Source: CAZOIA01 sp964579675 (lineage in GTDB: Bacteria; Planctomycetota; Phycisphaerae; UBA1845; PWPN01). Taken from it: a stretch of DNA of 7,428 nucleotides. Location of the stretch: NCBI GenBank assembly GCA_964579675.1, contig CAZOIA010000247.1, positions 1 to 7,428 of the forward strand. Reading direction: 5' to 3'. This document shows positions 1-6,853 of the stretch, in pieces. A program made the translations under genes and the position numbers. The stretch's first letter is position 1. Every line of letters starts with the position of its first letter. A model generated the notes under the pieces. The model made no database searches. It worked only from the letters and a program-made list of their open reading frames with translations, and was not told the origin of the DNA.

Positions 1-29
1 CACCCGGCCACGAGAGGCCTCCTCTCATC

Positions 30-197
30 TCAGACACAGCTTCTCCTTGCACACGGCGGATCGCCGTTCTTGTCCACGATCGTCCACCCATTGTTCGTGC
101 CGTCCTCAAAGCTCGGGTTGACCAGAGACTCCCCCGCCACACACAAGGCCGGGAACACCACCATCACGACAGCAACGCATGTCAAGCGCAATCGCAT
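30..197 (-). pseudogene. N-terminal part of an exported 'NPSFEDG' protein, frame interrupted
   Basis: The start at 197 is chosen because the minus strand carries AAGGAG nine bases before this ATG. An in-frame ATG further upstream (260) has no such site. The 55-residue product begins with a classical signal peptide (MRLRLT, then a hydrophobic stretch to about residue 20, ending CVAG). It continues ESLVNPSFEDGTNNGWTI, the usual first strand of secreted planctomycete proteins with PEP-CTERM or carbohydrate-binding-like jelly-roll domains. Such proteins are normally hundreds of residues long, but this frame stops at 30-32 after a cysteine- and arginine-rich tail unlike the preceding sequence. Reading on in the frame reached by skipping one base near position 54 stays open to the window edge. 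I infer a frameshift (biological or from assembly) in a gene running off the left edge. A true 55-residue peptide is less likely. The domain family is a guess from the short N-terminal motif. Confidence 0.55.
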
Positions 198-368
198 CGT
201 TCTGTTCTCCTTGACCTCCGTTGGGCGTCGATACCCCGTTGGGTACCGCGCATGGTACATCAGACCTTATCGTCCGGGGACACGCGCGAGCTACAGGCCG
301 CGTGGCTCCCATTTACCATCTGACTCATTTGCTCTTGCCGCTAGGAAACAGTCGGTTTTGGGAAGTGC

Positions 369-397
369 ATTCTAGCAGATCTGACGAGGGCCCACAA
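369..397 (-). promoter_or_regulatory. Candidate sigma70-type promoter for the gene starting at 197
   Basis: On the minus strand TTGTGG (392-397) and TAGAAT (369-374) are separated by exactly 17 bases. The -10 box matches TATAAT at five of six positions and the -35 at only three. Transcription would start near 362 and give a leader of about 165 nt. It sits between the end of the large lipoprotein gene and the broken gene, so the latter need not depend on the upstream operon. This is pattern matching only. Confidence 0.33.
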
Positions 398-423
398 TGT
401 TCATTCTGTTCATTCTGCCTTTA

Positions 424-450
424 CGGATTGCCCTCCCTCTCGTCAATCCG
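424..450 (-). terminator. Possible weak hairpin terminator after the lipoprotein gene
   Basis: CGGATTG (424-430) and CAATCCG (444-450) form a perfect 7-bp stem with a 13-base loop, beginning 13 bases after the stop codon at 463. No T-tract follows on the minus strand, so it is not a convincing intrinsic terminator. It could protect the mRNA end, or assist Rho-dependent termination. Confidence 0.25.
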
Positions 451-462
451 CGCCATCTGCGA

Positions 463-3400
463 TCATTCAGTTCCCGGGATGCTGCCGATGGCGGTCTCCT
501 CGATGCCCCACACGGACGACGCGAGCTGGAGGCCCCCCTCGCGTCCGAGACCGTCGTTGTCGTTGACCAGCAGGTCCCAGTACAACAGGTTCGCCCCGTG
601 AGCGAAGACCTCCTTGGGCAGTTCAAGTTCGTAGCTGGTGCGACGCAGGGACTCATCCCGCCGGATCGCCACCTCAATCGGCGCCCCCGGTTGAATCACG
701 ATGGTCCCGCACTCTTTGAGCGGCGGCAAAAGGAAGGTGCGCGGTCCCTGTCCGCAGGTCGGCTCGTACCCGGGCGGGTCTGAAACGGCAAACGTGCTTA
801 CCGCAGTCCCGAATTCAAATCGCGGCCTGCCGCTCACGAGTGCGACCGTCAACATCACGGGATCGACCTCCTCGGCCCCCGCCTCAGCGAAGAGCAGTGT
901 CATACTGTCCGATCGCCAGAGCCCGGGGCCGGGTGAGGTTACGTGTGCGTCGTCGGCAACCTCCACGGCCAAGAGCAGTGAATCCTTCGTCCGGCCAGCG
1001 CGAACAATGGCCGAAAAATCCGCCTTGCCTCCATACATGCGCGTCTTCCATCGGCTCCGGTGGGCGAAATCGGGCTTGAAGTCCATCAGACCGGCCAGTG
1101 ACCGCCCGGCGGTATCGGGCCAATCAGACAGATCCCCATCGATTTGCGGCGAGGCCGCCAGTTCAGGAATCTCCATCCGCGGCGGATCCTCAAGGTCTCG
1201 GGCCATTCGCAACGAGGCGATCGCACCGGGGTCGGCCTCTGCCTGATGAACGAGCACCGGGCGGCCCTGCAGCGGCAGAGCATCCGTCGGCGCCTGAAGG
1301 TTGTAAAGAAAGGTGCAATCCCACAGCACCAGCCGATCGGCTTGCTGATCCAGAACGTGCACCCACCGCTTCGGGATTCTAAAGGCCTTGACTCGCTCGC
1401 CGGTGTGGATGTCGAAAACCCGGATGTAAGACACGTCCCGGATCTTCTTCCCGTCGAACCACCCGTCCTGCGTCAGCACCAGCAGGTGATCATTGGTGGG
1501 CACCATCACCCGAGGCCGGTCGAGAAGCGTCAGGCTCTGCCAGCGCTGGCGGCCATTGCTCAGGCTCACGCACTTGATCCGGTACCGCGAGAACGCATAC
1601 AGCGCGTCGCCGGACACGCACCACGTTGTCGCCGGGGGCGCGTCAATTCGCGAGAGCGTTCGATGGTCCCAGACCGCCAGGAGCGGCTCGTGGTGACGGG
1701 GTGACCTGTCATCCCGGCCTCGCAGGCAGACGTACTCATCGTAGACCTCCAGGGCTGCGGCGCACGTCACCTTGGCAAGCAGCGGCTTGATGGCTTGCCC
1801 GGGCACAGCGGTTCGCTTCGCCCAGTCGATGCGCACCGGTTGCACGCCGTCCACCAGCACGACGTCGGCGGGCGCCGCCCGGGCCCCCGGGCCCATCCGC
1901 CCTGCGATCAGTGAAGGGAGATCAGCCCACGGGACTGGCTTGCCGGTGGGTGTCCGTGCAGGGGCGGTCAGCGGCGGGGGACGAACAATGGAGAAACGGG
2001 CTCGCTCTCTCCCGGTTGCCCGATCCAGGATGACCGCTGCATGTGCATCCGTCTGATCGCGCGAGCCCCTCAATTCCAGGTACACCCCCACGCTCCGCTC
2101 CAGCGGGCGGAGCCCACGAATCGTCCCGTCGAGCGGGGCCGCCCAGCGATTCTCACCCGTGCCGGCCCGGTAGCAGTGCATTCGTCGCGCGCCCCACCAG
2201 AACAGGTCGTCCCCGTCGAGCACGACACCCCATCCCGGCGCCGGCCTGAGTGGAGAGGTGAGACGATCTTCCCACAAGGTTCGGCCCGAGGACGCCTCCA
2301 GCACGAAGAGGTGAGACTCATCCCACAACGCCACCCGGTTCCGGTCGAACACCACGTCGCAGCCCCACGGCAGCGGTGACGATCTCTCCCAGCGCAGCGA
2401 AGGGAGCGGATCCATTCCCCGCATCTGAAGCAATTCCGACCGTACCAGCATGTGCTCCGGGTCCGCCGCGCTGAGACAGAAGTCTCCCCGGTTCACCGCC
2501 GGCAGGGCCCAGCGAAGCCACTTGTCCGCGCGGGACGGGACGCCCACGTCCACCGGCCCGCTCTTGCCGTTGGGCGGCAACCGCCAGTCGTCGGCTTCGC
2601 TCAGGGCCTCGTCGGCGAGCACGTGCAGGCCCGTTCGCGATGCCCCGACCAGTCGATCGCCGAAGTCCTGGATATGGCTGCATGCCTCGCGGCGGTGCCA
2701 AGGCCGGCGGGTGCGGATCTCCCCGCTCGACGGATCGAGAACGAATAGCGCCTCCCACGACGGGCATAACAGCCCGCGGTTGCTCAGCGTGGGGAGACCC
2801 ACCACCCCCGAAGTAGGAAGCGTTCGCTGCCAAGCGGTCTGACCGTCGCCGGGATGGATCGCGCGAACGGTGGTGCCTTCGAGCAAATACGCGTGCCCGG
2901 CGTCGGCGGCCGCGATGGCCCGGAGATCCAGAGACTCCTGCGTGTACCGCAACTGCCCGGTGAATCGATCGACGACCAGCAGTGAGTAACTGTCGATCGG
3001 GGCGAAGAGCACCACGTCCTCGTGCACGGCGACCATCCCGGCCGGCCGGCTGGTCGCCAGCCGCGTCGCCCAGGGCGATTTGTTGACTCCCCGGATGCGC
3101 GGATACTCGATTGCCCAGACCAGGCTTCCATCGAGCACGCTGACGGCAGCGGCCACACCGGCCCCGGTGCACAAGTAGGCGACCCCGTCAGCGATAGCCG
3201 GCGGGCCGCACGCCAGCGGCCGGTCCAGGAACCGGTTGTTGTTACGAACCGTGAGCGAACTTCCGCTGAACAGATGACTCACCCACAGCAGCTCGCCCGT
3301 CTCCGCGGCCAGTCCGACCACGTAGAACAGCGGTACCGTCTCTCGCGGTCGCCACGCGGCGGACACCACCACGCCACGGTACACCGCCGGGTCCCCGGCC

Positions 3401-4989
3401 ATCTGCATTCCCGCCAGCTCCGGCATATACAGGCTGCTCCAGAGCATAGCTCCGTCCGACCGTCGCAGGGCGAAAATGCCACTCGCCGGACGGCGGGTAT
3501 CGTGATGGCCCCAGGCCAGATGACAGTACACGCGCTCCCCGGCGACCGCCGCCGTCCTTGCCCGGGCACACTCGACGAAGAGCTTCTTATTTTCGTACTT
3601 CTGGTTCGGGAAGGTCATCGAGTTCTCTTCCGGGGCCAGGAACGTCCACAAGCTACGGCCATCAACGACGTCCACCGCCTGGATAGCATCGCCCACGTTG
3701 ACGATCAGACTGCGGGGTGAACCCACCGGAATGCAAGGGACAAACTCGTCCGCGTAGGCGGGCAATCCCATATCGCGCCGGGCGAGCCATCGAAGCTGCC
3801 ACTGGCGCAGCGGGAGGCGAGCCCGGACCAGGGGCAGGGAGGAGATGGTGACCTTGTCGAGGTCAATCGGTGGTGGCGTGATTTCCGTCCCGGCGGCCGG
3901 CCCCTGCCAGATCTCCACCCACGCTCTCAGTGAACGCCGCTGGCCACCGACGTCCGCCTGAACATCGGGAACGTCGGTGACCGGGACCACCTCGCCGGCA
4001 TGGATCCGGCTGAAGAGTGCTTTGGCCAATAGAGCGGGTGGTGCGGTCCTGGGCGAACCTCGCAGCGCCTCACCGTAAAACAGCGAGGCCAACCCCGGCA
4101 TGCTCAAGTCCAGGAGCGCCTCGCCGATCGCCACGTCGATCCGGCGCTCCACCGTCGGCAGCGGGTGGTGAAACCGGAATGCCGCCAGGGCCCGCCAGTC
4201 CCGCCGGTTTGCCATGTCCGCAATCGCTCTTTCGTAGCGGCTTTCCAGAGTGGCCAGGGAATCCTTCGAAAGCTGCGCGACGGCCCTGGCCAGCCACTCC
4301 CGGGCGGAAAGCCACACCCTGGGCTCCCGCCCCCATTGCACGACCGATCGTAGCGAAAGGTTCCGGTCGAGCAGCGAACAGGCTTCCCGCGGCGTCCCGG
4401 ACCGGGTGAGCTGCAGGAACCGGTTTAGCAGGCTGGTGACGGTCAGATCTGAGCGGAACAGGGGATCGCAACCAGCGGGCCTCTTGCAGAGTCCCTCGCC
4501 ATGCCAGGCCGGCCAGCAGCGCTGGTCAAGGCGATCATATGGCGGATCGGGGGCCATGATGCGATGCAGGATCTCCTTGTATACCGCCAGCGCCTCCTCG
4601 AGGTCGCCGTGGTTGAATTCCGTATCCGCCAATTCAAACAGGGCGTCGATCCCCTCAGGCGTGGGCCGCAACTCGTCCGCCACCGTGCGGACCCAGAACG
4701 CGGCGCGGGCGAAGCAGCCCAGTCCGCCCCGGTACAGTTCGACCAGCCGTTGTGAGGTCGGCCAACGCTCCGGGTGACCCGGCTTCAGCAAGCCCAGCGC
4801 CTCCTCCAGCGCCTCAGCTTCGAGATGGTATGCCCCCGAGCGGTGCTGTCGGTCGGCCTTGCTGAGCCACGCCGTCACCGCAGGATCGGTAGCGGTACTC
4901 GCATCGGCGGGATCGGTCGTCTGCGAACCGCAGGTCCGCGTGCAAGCAATGACCAGGAGTACGCCCGCAGAGGCTTGTCTGCGTGTCAT
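463..4989 (-). CDS. Giant PQQ-type beta-propeller lipoprotein with TPR-like N-terminus and CBM9-like C-terminus
   Basis: 1508 residues. A short basic N-terminus and hydrophobic run lead to a lipobox V-I-A-C (residues 13-16), so Cys16 is the likely lipidated residue and the protein faces the periplasm or cell surface. Residues about 40-330 are helical, with one good TPR-like unit (about 113-144, ALFELADTEFNHGDLEEA). From about 425 to 1230 come at least 13 PQQ/BamB-type blade motifs of the form 'hhhhD..(S/T)G...W', ending near 449, 517, 569, 625, 682, 720, 760, 906, 949, 997, 1116, 1150 and 1200, enough for two propellers. Residues about 1280-1508 resemble CBM9: PQIDGDLSDWPD, LLLAVEVADDAHV, DSMTLLF, YELELPKEVF and NDNDG in the expected order. 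ATG at 4989 overlaps the stop of the upstream gene (ATGA), implying translational coupling; its own Shine-Dalgarno (GGGGGCAGG) is poor. Ordinary BamB is about 390 residues. No catalytic motif is visible, so function (scaffold, sensor or glycan binding) is unknown. Confidence 0.93.
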   Translation of the reverse strand: MTRRQASAGVLLVIACTRTCGSQTTDPADASTATDPAVTAWLSKADRQHRSGAYHLEAEALEEALGLLKPGHPERWPTSQRLVELYRGGLGCFARAAFWVRTVADELRPTPEGIDALFELADTEFNHGDLEEALAVYKEILHRIMAPDPPYDRLDQRCWPAWHGEGLCKRPAGCDPLFRSDLTVTSLLNRFLQLTRSGTPREACSLLDRNLSLRSVVQWGREPRVWLSAREWLARAVAQLSKDSLATLESRYERAIADMANRRDWRALAAFRFHHPLPTVERRIDVAIGEALLDLSMPGLASLFYGEALRGSPRTAPPALLAKALFSRIHAGEVVPVTDVPDVQADVGGQRRSLRAWVEIWQGPAAGTEITPPPIDLDKVTISSLPLVRARLPLRQWQLRWLARRDMGLPAYADEFVPCIPVGSPRSLIVNVGDAIQAVDVVDGRSLWTFLAPEENSMTFPNQKYENKKLFVECARARTAAVAGERVYCHLAWGHHDTRRPASGIFALRRSDGAMLWSSLYMPELAGMQMAGDPAVYRGVVVSAAWRPRETVPLFYVVGLAAETGELLWVSHLFSGSSLTVRNNNRFLDRPLACGPPAIADGVAYLCTGAGVAAAVSVLDGSLVWAIEYPRIRGVNKSPWATRLATSRPAGMVAVHEDVVLFAPIDSYSLLVVDRFTGQLRYTQESLDLRAIAAADAGHAYLLEGTTVRAIHPGDGQTAWQRTLPTSGVVGLPTLSNRGLLCPSWEALFVLDPSSGEIRTRRPWHRREACSHIQDFGDRLVGASRTGLHVLADEALSEADDWRLPPNGKSGPVDVGVPSRADKWLRWALPAVNRGDFCLSAADPEHMLVRSELLQMRGMDPLPSLRWERSSPLPWGCDVVFDRNRVALWDESHLFVLEASSGRTLWEDRLTSPLRPAPGWGVVLDGDDLFWWGARRMHCYRAGTGENRWAAPLDGTIRGLRPLERSVGVYLELRGSRDQTDAHAAVILDRATGRERARFSIVRPPPLTAPARTPTGKPVPWADLPSLIAGRMGPGARAAPADVVLVDGVQPVRIDWAKRTAVPGQAIKPLLAKVTCAAALEVYDEYVCLRGRDDRSPRHHEPLLAVWDHRTLSRIDAPPATTWCVSGDALYAFSRYRIKCVSLSNGRQRWQSLTLLDRPRVMVPTNDHLLVLTQDGWFDGKKIRDVSYIRVFDIHTGERVKAFRIPKRWVHVLDQQADRLVLWDCTFLYNLQAPTDALPLQGRPVLVHQAEADPGAIASLRMARDLEDPPRMEIPELAASPQIDGDLSDWPDTAGRSLAGLMDFKPDFAHRSRWKTRMYGGKADFSAIVRAGRTKDSLLLAVEVADDAHVTSPGPGLWRSDSMTLLFAEAGAEEVDPVMLTVALVSGRPRFEFGTAVSTFAVSDPPGYEPTCGQGPRTFLLPPLKECGTIVIQPGAPIEVAIRRDESLRRTSYELELPKEVFAHGANLLYWDLLVNDNDGLGREGGLQLASSVWGIEETAIGSIPGTE

Positions 4990-6155
4990 TGACCTGCCCC
5001 CGATCGCTGGCCTATCAAGAGCAGGTCACACCAGTTAACGTAGTCGCCCAGGTCGCCGCGCGGGCCGAAGTCCGTCCTCAACTCGATCTGTTTCGCCCTG
5101 CCTAGCGGTATGGCCAACCGCACGCCTTCATCAGCCCCTCGCAGCTTCGCTCGAAAGACCTGCTCGTCATCGGCCATCACGGCTGCCGTGCAGTGTCCGG
5201 TCCGGCCGAGCCATGGGTCCAGGCCGACCCAACCTTGCAGGTACGTCCACCGGGCGTCCAGTTTGAACGTCACCCGCGATCTCGACCTGGTGCCGATCCC
5301 CCGGGTGAACCAGCGGTGTCCGAGCCGCAAAGGCCCCCCGCGTGCGTTTCGGTCACGGCACGGAATCACCGACCGACCGAAATAGCCGACTCCGTTGCCG
5401 CCAAGTTCCATTGCCGACGCGCAGGCAATCGTCGCCCCGGGCCAGACAATCCGCCGGATCGCCCGCTGATCCACCCGGCACCGGGCGTCGCCACGTCGCA
5501 GAATGATCACCCGCTCGCTCGCCGCCAGGAGCTCGTCACAGTACACACGCTGACCGTCCGTCAGCTCGACGAGGTAGACCTGCCCTTGCCTCGCATCAAT
5601 CGGGGGTGGCTCTGCGGACAGTACGATCGCCGCCAGGGCGCTTCGGTCGATCTGCGTCCGGCCGAACTCGGTGTTCACCGTGAGCTCTTTCGGCCCCACC
5701 TTCTCCACCCGGGCCGCGACCGCGTCGCCATTGCGCAGCAGGATGAAGGGAGCATCAGGATGTTGCCGCCCGGCGATGGCCGGTGCAGCCGAGTACTCCG
5801 CGATTTGTCCCATCGGGATGTCCAGCCGGCCCCATAAAGGGCTGACAAATGCCAGACGCCCTTGGGCCTGGTCCGCTGCGAGTTCGGCGGCGATGACTTC
5901 ACCGCCGCGCAACGTGACCCTCGGCAGGATGCTCGTCGAGCTTGCATCGATGTCTGCGGACAATACCAGCAGCGCCGAGCTTGGGATCGCGATCGGATCG
6001 CCCGTCGCACCAACCGCTTTTACGCCGAGATCGGGCCTGAGCTCCCAAGTCCTGACGATGACGACGTCTTTACCCGTGAAGACAACCGCACCGTACCGTG
6101 CCGACTCGCTTGGGTCCAAGGCTAGCCACAGAACGGTAAGGAGGGCCAAATGCAT
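4986..6155 (-). CDS. Exported protein with three repeated beta modules and a C-terminal NPCBM-type domain
   Basis: 389 residues. ATG at 6155 is chosen because AGGA lies 7 bases upstream and the product then starts with a hydrophobic segment (HLALLTVLWLAL) resembling a signal peptide, although the n-region is short and the cleavage site (near Ala19) is not ideal. The frame is open back to 6461, but that extension is Ala-rich antisense of the RRM gene and crosses its terminator. Three related modules, each with a turn 'L..(G/D)G..V' followed by 'G.....D...I..I', lie at about 79-121, 137-180 and 195-238 (VTLRGGEV, ILLRNGDAV, VELTDGQRV), suggesting small barrel-like repeats. Residues about 285-381 look like NPCBM (PF08305): RGIGTRSRSRVTFKLD, GWVGLDPW, FRAKLRG, then DYVNWCDLLLI matching the usual 'D.ADW...L' end. 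NPCBM is thought to bind sugars. It is the first gene of a coupled pair with the giant lipoprotein, so a joint envelope or glycan-related role is inferred. Confidence 0.9.
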   Translation of the reverse strand: MHLALLTVLWLALDPSESARYGAVVFTGKDVVIVRTWELRPDLGVKAVGATGDPIAIPSSALLVLSADIDASSTSILPRVTLRGGEVIAAELAADQAQGRLAFVSPLWGRLDIPMGQIAEYSAAPAIAGRQHPDAPFILLRNGDAVAARVEKVGPKELTVNTEFGRTQIDRSALAAIVLSAEPPPIDARQGQVYLVELTDGQRVYCDELLAASERVIILRRGDARCRVDQRAIRRIVWPGATIACASAMELGGNGVGYFGRSVIPCRDRNARGGPLRLGHRWFTRGIGTRSRSRVTFKLDARWTYLQGWVGLDPWLGRTGHCTAAVMADDEQVFRAKLRGADEGVRLAIPLGRAKQIELRTDFGPRGDLGDYVNWCDLLLIGQRSGAGQ

Positions 6156-6214
6156 GGAAACATCCTGCTTGCCTGGCCTCTGGTTCCGCGATGTTCGTCC
6201 GTTCGGAGTTCGTA

Positions 6215-6243
6215 CTTCTACACGTTCACCCGTTCGCGGGCAA
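6215..6243 (-). promoter_or_regulatory. Candidate promoter of the NPCBM protein / lipoprotein operon
   Basis: On the minus strand TTGCCC (6238-6243) and TAGAAG (6215-6220) are 17 bases apart, each matching four of six consensus positions. Transcription would begin near 6208, about 53 bases before the ATG at 6155. It sits just after the terminator of the RRM gene, where a new promoter is needed. The boxes are weak, which would fit a regulated promoter. Confidence 0.4.
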
Positions 6244-6250
6244 GGTGAAC
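6224..6250. promoter_or_regulatory. Dyad GTTCACC-N13-GGTGAAC, candidate operator
   Basis: A perfect 7-bp inverted repeat: GTTCACC at 6224-6230 and GGTGAAC at 6244-6250, with centres 20 bp apart (about two helical turns). It brackets the proposed -35 box at 6238-6243. The arms match what a dimeric regulator could bind on one DNA face. Further GTTC words occur on the plus strand at 6194, 6201, 6208 and 6232. No regulator gene is in the window, so the partner is unknown. The right arm ends immediately before the A-tract of the RRM terminator. Confidence 0.35.
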
Positions 6251-6277
6251 AAAAAGAAGGCCACTTTCGTGGCCTTC
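6251..6277 (-). terminator. Intrinsic terminator of the RRM gene
   Basis: On the minus strand GAAGGCCAC and GTGGCCTTC form a perfect 9-bp stem (6269-6277 with 6256-6264) closed by a GAAA tetraloop and followed directly by TTTTTG (6255-6250). It begins 24 bases after the RRM stop codon. On the plus strand no T-tract follows the stem, so it acts in one direction only. It separates the RRM gene from the next operon. Confidence 0.92.
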
Positions 6278-6300
6278 TCCGTTCTGATATGTGGGGAGGA

Positions 6301-6654
6301 TCAGTATCGGCCGCCTCGGCCTCCGCCCCCACCGTAGCCGCCGCGACCGCCGCCGCCGCCTCGGCCGCCGCCCCCACCGTAGCCGCCGCGACCACCGCCT
6401 CGATTCTCGCGAGGCTTGGCTTCGTTGACGGTGAGAGCCCGGCCCTCGTGGTCCGTGCCATTGAGGGCTTGGATCGCCGACTGAGCTTCCTCTTCGGAGC
6501 TCATTTCGACGAATCCGAACCCCTTGCTCCGGCCGGTCATGCGGTCACCGATGACCTCCGCGCTCTCGACCGTCCCGTGGGCTGAGAACATCTGCTCCAG
6601 ATCAGAGCTGCTCACGCCGTAGGAAAGATTACCAACATACAACCTCCTGCCCAT
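6301..6654 (-). CDS. Glycine-rich RRM RNA-binding protein with RGG tail
   Basis: 117 residues. ATG at 6654 is preceded by AGGAG with an 8-base gap. The upstream in-frame ATG (6696) would add 14 residues that do not belong to the fold and cover this ribosome site. Residues 3-80 form one RNA recognition motif: RNP2 LYVGNL (5-10), RNP1 KGFGFVEM (44-51), with the aromatic residues Tyr6, Phe46 and Phe48 that normally stack on RNA bases all present, and a typical helix-2 (EEAQSAIQALNG). Residues 82-117 are an RGG/GGY tail ending GGRGGRY, like the Rbp family of cyanobacteria and planctomycetes, some of which are cold-induced. By family it should be cytoplasmic and bind single-stranded RNA, acting as a chaperone or stability factor; targets are unknown. 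It is single-gene, with its own promoter, structured leader and terminator. The tail is coded by near-identical 45-bp-spaced repeats. Confidence 0.96.
   Translation of the reverse strand: MGRRLYVGNLSYGVSSSDLEQMFSAHGTVESAEVIGDRMTGRSKGFGFVEMSSEEEAQSAIQALNGTDHEGRALTVNEAKPRENRGGGRGGYGGGGGRGGGGGRGGYGGGGGRGGRY
6314..6393. repeat. Two near-identical 35-bp copies coding the RGG/GGY tail
   Basis: Positions 6314-6348 and 6359-6393 are 35-bp copies differing at a single base (T at 6322, G at 6367), offset by 45 bp, i.e. 15 codons. Each encodes GRGGYGGGGGRGG on the minus strand. Identity at codon third positions points to recent duplication or slippage rather than selection on protein alone. Confidence 0.85.
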
Positions 6655-6681
6655 CGTAAGATCTCCTATGCGAGGGCGTTC

Positions 6682-6735
6682 AGACCCGTTTTTCACTTTC
6701 CGGGTCTCGTGCGAAAGGGGCCGCCGTTTCGGCCC
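6682..6735 (-). promoter_or_regulatory. Two hairpins in the RRM gene 5' leader
   Basis: Within the proposed leader two perfect stems are visible. Stem one pairs 6682-6688 (AGACCCG) with 6701-6707 (CGGGTCT) around a 12-base loop that reads GAAAGTGAAAAA on the transcript. Stem two pairs 6718-6723 (GGGCCG) with 6730-6735 (CGGCCC) around 6 bases. Stem one ends about 27 bases before the start codon and leaves the Shine-Dalgarno free. Leader structure and an A-rich loop in the mRNA of an RNA-binding protein suggest temperature control or autoregulation, but this is inference. Confidence 0.4.
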
Positions 6736-6824
6736 AAAAAGGTAGGCAGGGCGATCAAGAACACGGTCCGCAGTTACTTAACCAACTTCGCGCACCATAC
6801 TTTTTCGACACACCAACCGCGAGC

Positions 6825-6853
6825 ATTGTATACCCCGGCGGCCGATAAGTAAA
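6825..6853 (-). promoter_or_regulatory. Sigma70-type promoter of the RRM gene
   Basis: On the minus strand TTTACT (6848-6853) and TACAAT (6825-6830) are separated by exactly 17 bases. The -10 matches five of six consensus positions (TATACAAT context) and the -35 four of six. This is the best promoter in the window. Transcription would start near 6818, giving a leader of about 165 nt before the ATG at 6654. Confidence 0.6.

Noticed and set aside
2318..3172. 284-codon minus-strand frame inside the lipoprotein gene
   Set aside because: Out of frame with the propeller gene, extremely Arg/Gly-rich and without domain signals, whereas the main frame has clear PQQ motifs throughout the interval.
3022..3720. 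232-codon plus-strand frame inside the lipoprotein gene
   Set aside because: Antisense shadow of the propeller region, without ribosome site or family resemblance.
6156..6461. 102-residue N-terminal extension of the NPCBM protein back to 6461
   Set aside because: It is the minus-strand alternate frame of the RRM gene's glycine-rich repeats (Ala-rich result), crosses a strong terminator, and has no ribosome site. The start at 6155 has an AGGA and a signal-like N-terminus.
5671..6585. 304-codon open frame on the plus strand
   Set aside because: It is antisense to the NPCBM protein and RRM genes, composed of Ala/Ser/Arg-rich shadow sequence with no recognisable domain; such long antisense frames are usual at high GC.
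6718..6735. GC hairpin next to AAAAA as a terminator
   Set aside because: The A-tract lies on the wrong side on the plus strand, and on the minus strand the stem is followed by CTTTCGC rather than a T-tract; it is better read as leader structure.
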